From assembly GCA_024741835.1 (NCBI GenBank), contig JAENRP010000008.1:275750-339749 (forward strand): a stretch of 64,000 bases of DNA. The letters are read 5' to 3'. Position numbers and translations under genes: made by a program. Position 1 is the first letter of the stretch. Every line of letters begins with the position of its first letter. The notes below the pieces were generated by a model. The model was not told the origin of the DNA. It made no database searches and was given only the letters and a program-made list of their open reading frames with translations. Source of the DNA: Diplocarpon mali. Taxonomy: Eukaryota > Ascomycota > Leotiomycetes > Helotiales > Drepanopezizaceae. Below are positions 26,818 through 36,749 of this stretch, in pieces.

Positions 26818-28743
26818 CAATTTCTATAATATCACCTTTAATATAATATAAAGTCTATCTTTAATTTTAACCTTAAAGATCACTTTATAATTATTATTTA
26901 TAAACTATATAAATTAATTATTAAAAACTCTTATACAATTTAACTTTATATAAATCTTACGGCTAAATAAAAGATTGATGCCTAGGCTAAGTATAAAGAG
27001 AACATTTTGCAAAAGGAAAGAAACGCTAGCAATATTTATCTCTACTATACCTATCGAATTTGTATACAACCTTCTACTACTAACCTTAATAGAGCGCCTT
27101 TTTATTTTAATAAGCGGGCCTTTAAATAAGTAGGGTTTATTAGTTATATATGCTATACAACTAGTATTATTATACTAATCGGATTTAAGGATCTTATAAA
27201 GATCGGCTTTTAAAATGTAAGCATCTTTATTATAATTATCGTCTAAATTATCAAAAGTGGATTTAAGTTTAGATAACCTACTATTATTATTAAAGGTATT
27301 TACTAAAGTTCTAATTAAATAGCCTTTTCCTTTGCCTTTCCTTAGTAGTTGCGGCCTTTAGTAGGATAAGGGCAGTTTGCTTCTTAACTTCTGCTTTAAT
27401 TACTTCTTAATATTAAAGCTAGCGACTATATCGATCAGTTGCCTTTTAATTTTATAATTAGTAATATTATAAGCGCTATTATAGAAGTAGCATCCTTAAT
27501 AAGCTTAAGGGCTTATCCCGCGCTCCTTCCTCTTCTTAGGCTTGTTTTTGCCTTATAATGCGGCATTTGCCGATTTAGAGTATCCTTTAAGGTCTTGCTT
27601 AATAGTTCAAAGGAGGTCGATCTTCTTATAGATCTTAAGGTTAGGTTAGATAAGAAGAGATTGTTTTATAATAGCGAACTTAAGAAGGAGGCTATTAAAT
27701 AGGAAACTAAAAAGCTGAGTTTCCTTAAAAGTTATAGCTATCCTAGGATCTGCGGCTCTTACTTTCCTCCTTGCTTTACGCAGTATAGATTAAGTAGAGT
27801 CTATATTTATATTTATATCCTTACTATCTTTATCTTTTCTATATTAAAATAAAGTGATCTGCTATAGCAAATGCTAAGTATTAAAGGCAGTTGTCTAAGA
27901 GTATTTTACCTTTAAAGTATCCTATCTTATCTTCGCATTATTATAAATTCGAATAAAATCTCGGTCTTTGTCGCTTAAACCTCTATTAATCTTAAGCTTG
28001 CATTTAGCTAAGGCTAGCCTATACTCCTTCTCCTTTTCTATATTTAAAATCTGCCTTTGGGATTCTCGGTTATTATCTACTAAAGCTCTTAAGCTAAGCT
28101 TATTTAGTATATCTGGCAAATCCTTAGCAGTTGTATTAGCTATTGAAGTAGAAGTAGACGAATCGGTAGAAGGAGTATAAGAGGCTATTCTTGTATATTC
28201 AATAAGTGTCTTTTAGATCGCTATTTCAATGCCTTTGCTCTTGAAGTAGAGCTCTAAATCGTCGAACTATCGTTGCCAGTTCTTTTAAGAGAGTTAGAGG
28301 TCTTTAGGCCTAGTGTTTCGGTCGGAATCGGAAGCTATTGCCATTTCGAATAGAATTGCATTTAAAATCAAATAAATTAAATAGTTAAAGGCACTCCTCT
28401 TATCGAAAAGTCGAAATGATTAAATAGCGGGTATTATAAAAGTATTAAATAGAGAGGAAGTCCTCTTATCGAAAAGGGTTTTTAGGCTATAACACAGGGA
28501 ATCATACCTCTTACGAAATATAGTAAAGCAAAGAATTATACCTCTTATAATACCAAAGGGTTATAAAGCAAGGAATCATACCTCTTATAATATAGGTTAG
28601 CTAAATAAGGAATTATACCTCCTACTCGCCGATTGCTCGCCTTTTACTACAAGTCTCATTCAACTTCCTACTAATAGTTGCAGCGCAAGTGCTTTCTAAG
28701 GGAAGTCAATAATCTATTATCGGTCTATCCAAGGCTTATAACC

Positions 28744-28938
28744 TATTAAGCTTAAATGAGTCGGCGCAGTAGGTATAGGAAACTTCTAAAGGTCGATAGT
28801 CGATATATTAGTAAGAGTTAAAGAAGGAAGGTTACCCCTTTCTTCCTTACAGCTATATACGTATCAATATCCTACTGACTAAGCAGTAGGGTCATATGAT
28901 AATATATCGGAGTGATGGCTGTATCACCCATCTCAACA
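28744..28938 (-). repeat. Right (5') LTR of the Copia element (195 bp)
   Basis: It starts TATTAAG and ends CTCAACA, is followed by TTTCC, and has the same length as the left LTR. It keeps CA/TG at many places where the left LTR has TA. Confidence 0.9.
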
Positions 28939-30012
28939 TTTCCTAGCCTTAAGAGGGGTCAGCTCTTAATCTCGATATAAGAGTATATCAGCTAGCGTAT
29001 TCGTTATACCTATTCAGTATATGATAAGGAAGTTAAAATTAGCGAAGAACTCCGCCTAGCGAGCCTGCTAGGCTATTAAGTCCTTAGTTATTATAAAGTA
29101 CTCGAGGGCCTTATAATCTATATATACGTATACTATTTTCTAAGCCCTAAGTAGCTCTGCCTTATACTAGTAGAACGATCTAAAAATTGCTAAGAGCTCC
29201 TTATTATAAATAGGGTAATTTAGCTCAGCGTTATTTATTGTCTTTGAGAAGTACCTAATTAGGTAGTAGTTCTCGTCTTCTTAGAGTTAGGAGAGTACGC
29301 CGGCGACTACGCCGTTAGAGGCGTCGGTCTTAAGCCTTATCTGCTTCTAAGGGTAATAGTAGTACAAAATCGGGGTCGTTTGGAGCCTTGAGCGCAAAGC
29401 TTCCTAAGCTTCCTTATAAGCGTTGTTAAAATCAAAAGGAACGTTTCCTATAAGAGCTATCAAAGGTCGGCAGATACAACTATAGCCTTAAATGAACCTT
29501 CGATAGAAGTTATAGAACCTTAAGAAGCTCTATACGCTGCGTATATTCTTAGCGTATTTCTACTCCTAAATGACTAAGACCTTATTAGGGTCTACCTCAA
29601 TTCTATGAATTCCGATAATAAACCCTAGGAACTTAGTCTTAGTAACCCCGAACTCGCTTTTCTTAATATCTACTTAAAGGCCGTAGTATTAGAGAATTCC
29701 TAAGATCTTCTTAATATAAATCTTATAATTAAGGGAGTTTTCTAAGTAGATTAGAATATTATCTAAGTAGGTAGAGCAGAAATCGTCGAGGTACTTAAGG
29801 AGAATATTATTAATAAACCTTTAAAAGGTAGCAGGCCTATTTGTTAGCCCGAATGGTAAAACCTTATACTTATAAGTCCTATAGTGCGTGCAAAAGGTAG
29901 TTAGGTCCTTAGCATTAGCTGATATGCGGATATAGTAGAAGGCTTATTATATATCGATTTTTATAAAAACATAAGCTTTCAATATGCGTACTATTATCTT
30001 ATCGATAAGTAG

Positions 30013-30330
30013 TATAAGAGGGAGCAGGAACAACACCTGAGAATAGGCCTATGTGAAGACCAAAGATAAAGAGGGAGGAAGCACCACAAGCAGGCTCTCC
30101 GAAGACGAGAACTAGGACAATTCACTAGTTAGGGGTAGAATAGGTAGTTGGCATTGCGCGCTATCTCTAAGTATAATAGTAGTCCTATATATACCCCCTT
30201 CGACCCTTAGCCGATCATATGACTTTATTATATGACTTATATCATATGACTCCTCCTTCGACTCTCTATCCCGTGACTCCTTAACTGTTATATAACTATC
30301 ATATGACTCCTTTTCTTCTAGGTCTCTATA
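30013..30330. repeat. Left 318-bp LTR of the short element
   Basis: It starts TATAAGAGGG and ends CTCTATA. It differs from its partner mostly by C-to-T and G-to-A changes at CpA/TpG, in both directions, so each LTR was mutated after insertion. Confidence 0.9.
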
Positions 30331-30497
30331 TATGCCCTAACTAACTTAAGTAGCGGCCCCTGCTACTATTAGCGAAGATACAAGACTCTTGCAAGTTTAA
30401 GAATACTAGCCCTTTTATAAGTATAAGGACTAATAGCTAAATCAGTAAAGAGGGAAGGAAGGAGAGAAGAGAAAGGGGATATTTTTTTTTTTTTTTT

Positions 30498-30523
30498 NNN
30501 NNNNNNNNNNNNNNNNNNNNNNN
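30498..30523. other. Assembly gap (26 N)
   Basis: The gap follows a run of 16 T and lies in the interior of the short LTR element, so the true interior length is uncertain. Confidence 0.99.
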
Positions 30524-30536
30524 TTTCGATAAGATA

Positions 30537-30979
30537 ACTCGCAGGCCAGGACCACGAGTGGATTTTGGAAAAACCGGTAGAGGGAAAGGGAAAGAGGCAA
30601 GAGGGTGATTCGACAAATTAAAAATCTTTTTTTAAGTAAGATGACTCGCAGGCTAGGACCACAAGTTATAAATCCGAAAACTGGCAAAGCTATCGAAGCG
30701 CAAGTCGAAGAAAAATTAGAAACAATTTCGAGCAATCCTAAGGGTATATGCCCTAACCAACTTAAGAGGCGACCTCGCCGAATAGGGTGAAAACAATTGG
30801 AAACCGCATTAGCCTTAAAGTGACTTAGGCAAGTTTGGAGGGTTTTAATAGGGAAGTTGTCGAAAGGTTCAAAGTTGTTTTCGATATATCCAAGTGTCGA
30901 AATTAAAGAAGTTGGTGAAAAAGTCGAATTATCCAAAACCGTATTAGCATATTCCCACTCGCAAGCCAGGCTTAGAAGT
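30537..30979. repeat. Three 23-bp near-palindromic motifs in the short LTR element
   Basis: Copies are at 30,537-30,559, 30,644-30,666 and 30,957-30,979. The first is the best preserved in the window: it begins ACTCG and ends CGAGT, a perfect 5-bp inverted pair, with GGCC and GGACC inside. Confidence 0.9.
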
Positions 30980-31126
30980 GGAATTCCAGTTTCTGTATAA
31001 AGCTTAATTAGCCTTTACTAAGCAAGTGTAATAAGGTATAGAGTAGCCAATAGGGGTATTGCAATTAAATGCAATAGAAGAAGGTTTACCCCATCTAGGA
31101 TTAATTTCCAAGATAAGGTTTCTAAA

Positions 31127-31234
31127 ACAAAAGGGGGCTTTTCTTGGCCTTTGGGACAATTCCTATTGGCTATCGAAAAAACAAAAGGGGGCTTTTCTTA
31201 GCCTTTAGGACAATTCCCATTGGCTGTCGAAACA
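31127..31234. repeat. 54-bp tandem duplication
   Basis: Two copies beginning ACAAAAGGGGGC start at 31,127 and 31,181. They differ by a few transitions. Confidence 0.85.
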
Positions 31235-31387
31235 AGGGGTTTTTCAGAATCGTTTCTAAAGCAAGAGTTCGAGTTCTGTCGAATTGAATATTCGATACTA
31301 TAGGTGTTTGAGGTTGCCGATATAGCTAATCAAACGTATCCATTCCAGAAGGGCAAAGAAAAGGGATAGGGGGTTCGACTGAGAAGT

Positions 31388-31620
31388 CGAAAAGGGGTTG
31401 TCGAAAAAGAGGTTTTCGAAGCAGAGACCGACAGTAACAATTAACTGAATGATTCTCGCGTCGAAAAAGGGGGTTGTCGAAAAAGAGGTTTTCGAAGCAG
31501 AGACCGACAGTAACAATTAACTGAATGATTCTCGCGTCGAAAAAGGGGGTTGTCGAAAAAGAGGTTTTCGAAGCAGAGACCGACAGTAACAATTAACTGA
31601 ATGATTCTCGCATCGAAAGG
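31388..31620. repeat. Three 76-bp tandem repeats
   Basis: The core GGTTGTCGAAAAAGAGG recurs with TTG at 31,398, 31,474 and 31,550, a 76-bp period. Copies are almost identical, so the array is younger than the RIP damage around it. Because 76 is not a multiple of three, overlapping minus-strand open frames here are repeat artefacts. Confidence 0.92.
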
Positions 31621-31728
31621 GGGTTTGTCGAAAAGGGGTTGATCTCTTGTCTGCGAACCAAGAGAATCAAGAGGAAAAGTCGTATGAAGACGAAATCTCA
31701 AAGGAATCGTCCCTGCGTAGGTCACTAA

Positions 31729-32046
31729 TATAAGAGGGAGCAGGAACAACACCTGAGAATAGGCCTATATAAAGACCAAAGACAAAGAGGGAGGAAGCAC
31801 TATAAGCGGGCTCTCCGAAGACGAGAACTAGGACAATTCACTAGTTAGGGGTAGAATAGGTAGTTGGCATTGCGCGCTATCTCTAAGTACAATAGTAGTC
31901 CTATATATACCCCCTTCGACCCTTAGCCGATCATATGACTTTGTCATATGACTTATATCATATGACTCCTCCTTCGACTCTCTATCCCGTGACTCCTTAA
32001 CTGTCATATGACTATCACATGACTCCTTTTCTTCTAGGTCTCTACA
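31729..32046. repeat. Right 318-bp LTR of the short element
   Basis: It starts TATAAGAGGG and ends CTCTACA, followed by GTAG. From 31,931 to about 32,024 it holds five copies of a CATATGAC-type site, three of them in the perfect palindrome GTCATATGAC or a one-base variant, followed by CTCC or TTATA. Confidence 0.9.
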
Positions 32047-32765
32047 GTAGAATCAAGTAGGGGTCTTTCTTTATTAAGGCATTCAGTTTCCGATAATCGA
32101 TATATAGACATAAGGAGCCATTAGCTTTTCTAATAAAGAGGATTAGGGCTGCTTAAGGGGAACTCGAAGCTTCGATAAATCCTTTATATAAGTTCTTGAG
32201 AATATAGCTCTTGACTTTTGAAAGCTATTTATTAATAAGGCGGCAAAGGGGTTCGATTGTTAAGTTGTTCTCGCTTATTAACTCGATTTTATAATCTACC
32301 CTTAGCCTAGGTTTAGGCAACTGATCGAAGGCCTAGCGACTAAAGACGTTCTTAAACTTAGTGTATTAAGGCAGGAGCTTTTAGTCTATTAGCTTATTAT
32401 TACTTTTATACTTAGCTTGCAGCGCCGAACTAAGGCCAAGGGAGCTAATTTTAGCTTGCCTAACCGATTCTCGGCAATTGATTTCTTAGTTTAGATTATA
32501 AATAGAGCTTACGAATATAAACTCTTTAAGCGCTAGTTCTTGAGTTTATATAGCTTGTCTTACCCTAGTTGTAAAGCGGTAATAGAGGGCGCCGATTGCT
32601 AAGGCTAAGATTAGGCTAATCTGGTAAGCTAGCTTTAAAGTAGCATTCCTCTTTACTAGGAGAGGGAGCAGGGGGTCTAGTACTCTTAGCAAGGCCTTTT
32701 TCATATAGTTTAGATCTCTTTTTAAGTCTTTAAAGAAACTGCTATCCCTAAGTCTGCAAGAGGCC

Positions 32766-32833
32766 ACTCGCGGGTTAGGATTAGGAGTGGAATTCGAGTT
32801 CGCAGATTTCACTTATAGGCCGGGACTAGGAGT
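32766..32833. repeat. Two tandem 45-bp units with the 23-bp motif (copy B counterpart of 1,253)
   Basis: Motifs start at 32,766 and 32,811, again 45 bp apart. Copy A has three units at the same place. Confidence 0.88.
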
Positions 32834-34582
32834 GGAATTCGAGTTATTACTTGCTAGCACTAAGAGCTAGGCTCGGGCCATTCTTAGGTCTTCGTCCTTA
32901 GCGTTTATTATAGCTGCTTAACGATCGACGTCTTACTAGGCTATTAGGGGTTTGGTTAGCTATAAGAGATCGATTAGTATATATCGGTTAAAGTAAGAGA
33001 CGATAGGCATATCCTTAAGCTAAGAGATACTATTTTTCCCCTTTCTATAGGATTGTTTAAGGTTATAATGCTTTAAGAACTTTCTATTAATTAAAATGTT
33101 GGTTGCTTTTAAGCTTATGATTAAGAAAGGGAAGTTTATTTGTTGCCTATCGATTGTAAAGGTAAGTAAGACGGCGAATCGAATAGTTTCTCCTTTGAGG
33201 CTATTATAGCTAATAGGGGTAATCGGTTTAAGCAATTTAATAAACTTTACCCTAAGTCTTTAAGAGAGCTAGTATACTAGAGATGTCTTAATAATACCGA
33301 AAATATTAGCTCTACTATTAATATAAGCAACTGTTTTAATAAATGATCCATTTTAAGCTAGTTCTATAGGAATTAAGAATTAGCGGCCGCCTATTAATAG
33401 GTAGGAATCAAAATCTAAGTCTTTTTATAAATTATAACTTATGCTATAGTAGGAGTCTTTGCTATAGCTTAGTAGTTTCTTAATAGTAGGTCGTTTTCTA
33501 TCTTAACTTTAGCTATTATAAACTCGCCCTACTTCTTTAACTTAAGGCAGTCTGTCGCATAGTGACTAAGGGCTTCGCAGTTATAGTAGAGACTAGACGA
33601 CGGCTTTAGGCTGGTAGACCTTTCTCAATGGGCCGCTGGCAAAGGAGAATAAGTGCAAGGAGCTAGGGAGGTAGCTATGGCTATAGGTCTCTATGACTCC
33701 CTTTTTAGTATGCTAAGGATGCGGTCCTTTGAAGGGAAGAACGCGATAGTAGGGGCAACTTATTGAGCGTTATAGGCCTCTTCTTACTTAATATTATAGG
33801 CCTTGCGGTCCGCAATAGCTAAGAACTTATTTAAAGTAGTATAATTATTATTTATTTTATACTTCTTTACTCGAAGGTCGTTCTTTAAGGCTAGGGAGAC
33901 CTTTTTATAAACGTTATTAAACTAGTGAGACTGATCGATCTTACTAGCTATAGTAAAGGTAACGAACTTAGATCGGAACTTGTTATATAATAATAAACCT
34001 ATAGTTAGTCTACTATATTTAAGCTTAATGGATTAAACGTAGTTATAGTTAAAGAACCTTTGATCTAAGACCCTAAGGACGTTAGTAGCGCATATAAACT
34101 TACTAATAAAGATAGGATTTATATATTATAGGATTAGGTTTTAAGCTTTACCTATTATATACTTAAAGTAGGCAGTGATTTAGTCCTCTTTTAAAGTGAA
34201 GTTGCTTAAGTACTTTTAAATAAATACCTTTATAGCTATCTTTTAGGCGTTATAAGTGATTTTGCCCTAGTGGTTGCTAAAATGGGTTTAAAGGTACTTG
34301 ATCTAATAGGGGTCGATAGCTAAGACTAAAGGTCGGATGATTAAGAGGTAGTAGTCTAAGGGAGGCAATAAGTCGGCGGTAAGGGACTAAGTGTTCTAAG
34401 GGCTAGCACTTAAGGAAGAAGGGGCAGTAGTATTATTTTAAAGAGCGGCAGCTATAGTAGCGCTGACGAGGTTTGCGATTTCGGCCTGCTAAGCAGCTAA
34501 AAAGAGAGGGGCCGATATAGTAAGAGTAGACGTCGGTTCTTCCTTGACTTTAATCGACGGTAATAGGGTATTTCGAGAATCT

Positions 34583-34605
34583 ACTCGCGGTCTAGGACTA
34601 GGAGT
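34583..34605. repeat. 23-bp motif in gag of Gypsy copy B
   Basis: The counterpart of 3,115-3,137. It begins ACTCGCGGTCT and ends GGAGT. Confidence 0.85.
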
Positions 34606-35776
34606 GAAATCTATATTAAAGGAGGTAGCTTCTTAAGTAGCCTTAGGAGAGGGAATATCTCTAGGACTAGGGTTGGCAGTAAGGCCTATAGAACTGGAAC
34701 TAGTAGCCGTAAGGCCTATAGAACTAGTAGCAGTAAGGCCTAGTAGAAGTGCGGTTAACCTTTCACTTCTCTTAAGTGGTATAAGATTAGAGGTTATAAG
34801 TACTAACTCTCTTTATATTATCTAATTTAGTTTAAAGGGACTTAATACTGAATAGTGACCTATTTAAAAGGGGGAAGATTAGTATAGGCAGAGCTATATA
34901 TATTCTTAAAGCCTTTTAGTAGAGTATATATTAAGGTATTATAGGTTTATAAATCTTAAGAAAGAAGGTTTTACTTTAGGATTATATCTCTTTACTAATT
35001 AGGAGTTGCAATAAGGTTGCTTAAAGGTATAGTGTAAATCTAAGGAAGTAGGGTCCGAGGATCTAAAGCTTATCACTCTACTAAAGTTGACCTAGTCTCT
35101 AATGGTATAGTATAACCTACTAAAGCTGACTAAGTCTCTATGTATATATATAGGTATAGGTCCCTTAGTTTTATACCTAAGTATTTGAAGGAAGGAGTAA
35201 GGAGCTTCGAAGAGTATAAGGAAGAGTCGACGAGTATAGGTCGACGGGAAGTATAAAGAAGGTCGACGACTTATTCGCAAGGAGGTGTCTTCAAAGAGTC
35301 GAGTTGTATTTAAGGGTTTCGAAGGAAGGAGTGAGGAGCTTTAAAGAGTATAAGGAGAGTTGTCGATAAGTATATTATCGATAAAAAAAAAAAAGAGTAG
35401 TATAGAGTATTTATAAAGGAGGGAGAGAGTTAGGAAGAGAAAAGTTATTATACTACTCTAGGCAGCAGCCTACGCTAGCAAAGCGAGGGTATAATGAATA
35501 ATTTTTTTTTCGAATTGAAATTGAAGGTAAATCTCCATTTACCAAATAGAGTAGTTAAGAGGTCGAAAAAACAAGCTGATCTTATATTTAAAGGTTATTT
35601 AGCTTTCTTTAAAAATTAGATTAGTAAGATCTAGGCGCTATATACGAGTTGCTTAAGGCAGTTTATAGTAAAAGAGTTAAGATCGAGAGATCGAGTTACT
35701 TAAGGCAGTTCGAAGTGATAATTCTAAAGGGGGTAGATATTAAGCTTCTCAGCGGAGGTTAAGTGATCTTTTCTTA

Positions 35777-36028
35777 TATTATAACTCGCTCTTAAGCATA
35801 TAGAAGGCGAGAATCGAATAACGCTGACTATATTGCCTTAAGAGGTATACTATATAATTGAGAAGAAAAGATAAAGGAGAGAGGGCCTTTAGTAGAGCTC
35901 CTTTAGAATAAGTACAGGTGCTTCACTAGCGTGCACGTAATCCAGCCACCTTGCTACCTTAGCGTGCACCTGACTTTGTGCACCTGACCGATACGTGATA
36001 TAACTGTGCATATGATGCGGCCGTAACA
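35777..36028 (-). repeat. 5' LTR of Gypsy copy B (252 bp)
   Basis: It starts TATTATAAC (from TGTTACGAC) and ends CGTAACA, followed by the TAAGC target duplication. It carries two direct copies of GTGCACCTGAC (35,964 and 35,978). Confidence 0.9.
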
Positions 36029-36740
36029 TAAGCCATCGCAGAAGCTAGGAGCGTTCTATCGACGGTCTTAAAGACCCATTCTAGGAGTAGTTCGTAGTGT
36101 TTGCGTTAGGTCTTCCAAGTCTCCTTGCGCAGGTGGTGCTCCTTTATTAGGATTTCATATTCATCCTTAATATCCTTATAAGAAGCCTATAAAGGAGGAG
36201 CCTTTGACAGGTCTCTTAAAGGAAAGCGGGCGTAAATCTGTTCGGATGGAGTCGCCGCATACTCTTCATACAACCTCACGTATACTATATAGAGGTTAGC
36301 CGTTTTCAGTTCCTTAAGCTCCTATATAAAGGGAGCTTAAGGCTCGGTCTCTATAATTGACTTAAATAGGAGTCTCAGATCGGTAAAAATGGTAATATTA
36401 TAGAGCTTAGCGAAGAATATATATTTACTAAACCACTTCACCTAAGAGGCAGAGGTATTAAAGCAAGGCTTAGAGATGCTTAAAGAGTTAGATATATTAA
36501 ATGGAGTCTAGTGAAAAGGTTAGGTATATAAATGAAGTTTGCAAATAAGGTTCGATCGGAAAATGGAAATTTGTTAATTGAAAATAAAGGTCCTTTGAGT
36601 CGTTATAAATACTCAAAAAGTCGGTCAGGAGCTCAAAGGGCCCTCTAGCCGGTTGCATACAAAGAGAAAGCATATTAAAGTGCTTATAGGGCTTATAACT
36701 ATAGTGCGGTCGGCTAGAGGGCCTTCATTAGGTCGCTTAA
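36029..36740 (-). mobile_element. Gag end of the split Ty1/Copia element
   Basis: Minus-strand translation near 36,180-36,030 gives a gag-like KEHHLRKETWK...HYELLLEWV...TLLASAMA. This fits the missing N-terminal part of the Copia pol at 15.5-20.7 kb, which is interrupted at exactly the Gypsy target site. The 5' LTR should lie near 36.5-36.74 kb but its edges are not clear. Confidence 0.6.
36639..36723. repeat. 13-bp perfect inverted repeat with a 59-nt loop
   Basis: GGCCCTCTAGCCG at 36,639-36,651 is mirrored by CGGCTAGAGGGCC at 36,711-36,723. It sits at the expected outer end of the Copia gag segment. It could be an LTR-associated hairpin or a small foldback element. Confidence 0.8.
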
Positions 36741-36749
36741 GAGGCTTAC

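Larger units (their letters stand above)
22754..28938 (-). mobile_element. Ty1/Copia retrotransposon, complete (6,185 bp), inserted in Gypsy copy B
   Basis: Two 195-bp LTRs and a perfect 5-bp target duplication TTTCC (22,749-22,753 and 28,939-28,943) define the element exactly. On the minus strand gag lies about 28.3-27.1 kb, integrase about 26.2-25.4 kb, reverse transcriptase about 24.7-24.0 kb (YIDN-like active site near 24,250), and the RNase H and C-terminal region about 23.5-23.25 kb (DGFIKLLK, matching the Copia ADGxTK end). Integrase before reverse transcriptase identifies Copia. It contains two groups of the 23-bp motif. RIP-type stops inactivate it. Confidence 0.88.
30013..32046. mobile_element. 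Short non-autonomous LTR element (2,034 bp) nested in Gypsy copy B
   Basis: Two 318-bp LTRs flank a 1,398-bp interior with no transposase, reverse transcriptase or other domain in any frame. The target duplication is GTAG (30,009-30,012 and 32,047-32,050), or AGTAG if the final A of the LTR is counted. The uninterrupted site is visible in Gypsy copy A near 528-545. The interior is less TA-rich than the flanks and holds three 23-bp motifs, a 76-bp tandem repeat, a 54-bp tandem repeat and an N gap. The phrase TATGCCCTAAC(T/C)AACTTAAG occurs right after the left LTR and again near 30,746. The architecture fits a TRIM- or LARD-like element mobilised in trans; the helper is unknown. Confidence 0.85.
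20697..36028 (-). mobile_element. Ty3/Gypsy retrotransposon, copy B, full length with two nested insertions
   Basis: Both 252-bp LTRs are present and the element is flanked by a perfect 5-bp target duplication TAAGC (20,692-20,696 and 36,029-36,033). Minus-strand order is LTR (36,028-35,777), leader, gag with zinc knuckle (about 33,605-33,552), protease (33,235-33,020), reverse transcriptase (32.5-32.05 kb and 30.01-29.5 kb, active site near 29.8 kb), RNase H (29.5-28.94 kb), then integrase (22.75-20.95 kb) and the 3' LTR. A Copia element splits it at 22,754-28,943 and a short LTR element at 30,013-32,050. Removing both leaves about 7.1 kb, a normal Gypsy length. Stops in every domain make it inactive. 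Confidence 0.9.

Noticed and set aside
26432..26851. A 139-codon plus-strand repeat protein
   Set aside because: It arises from the 23-bp motif array in the antisense direction of the Copia element; no start context or non-repeat domain supports a gene.
31298..31752. Three overlapping minus-strand frames with the same peptide
   Set aside because: They are one 76-bp tandem repeat read in successive frames.
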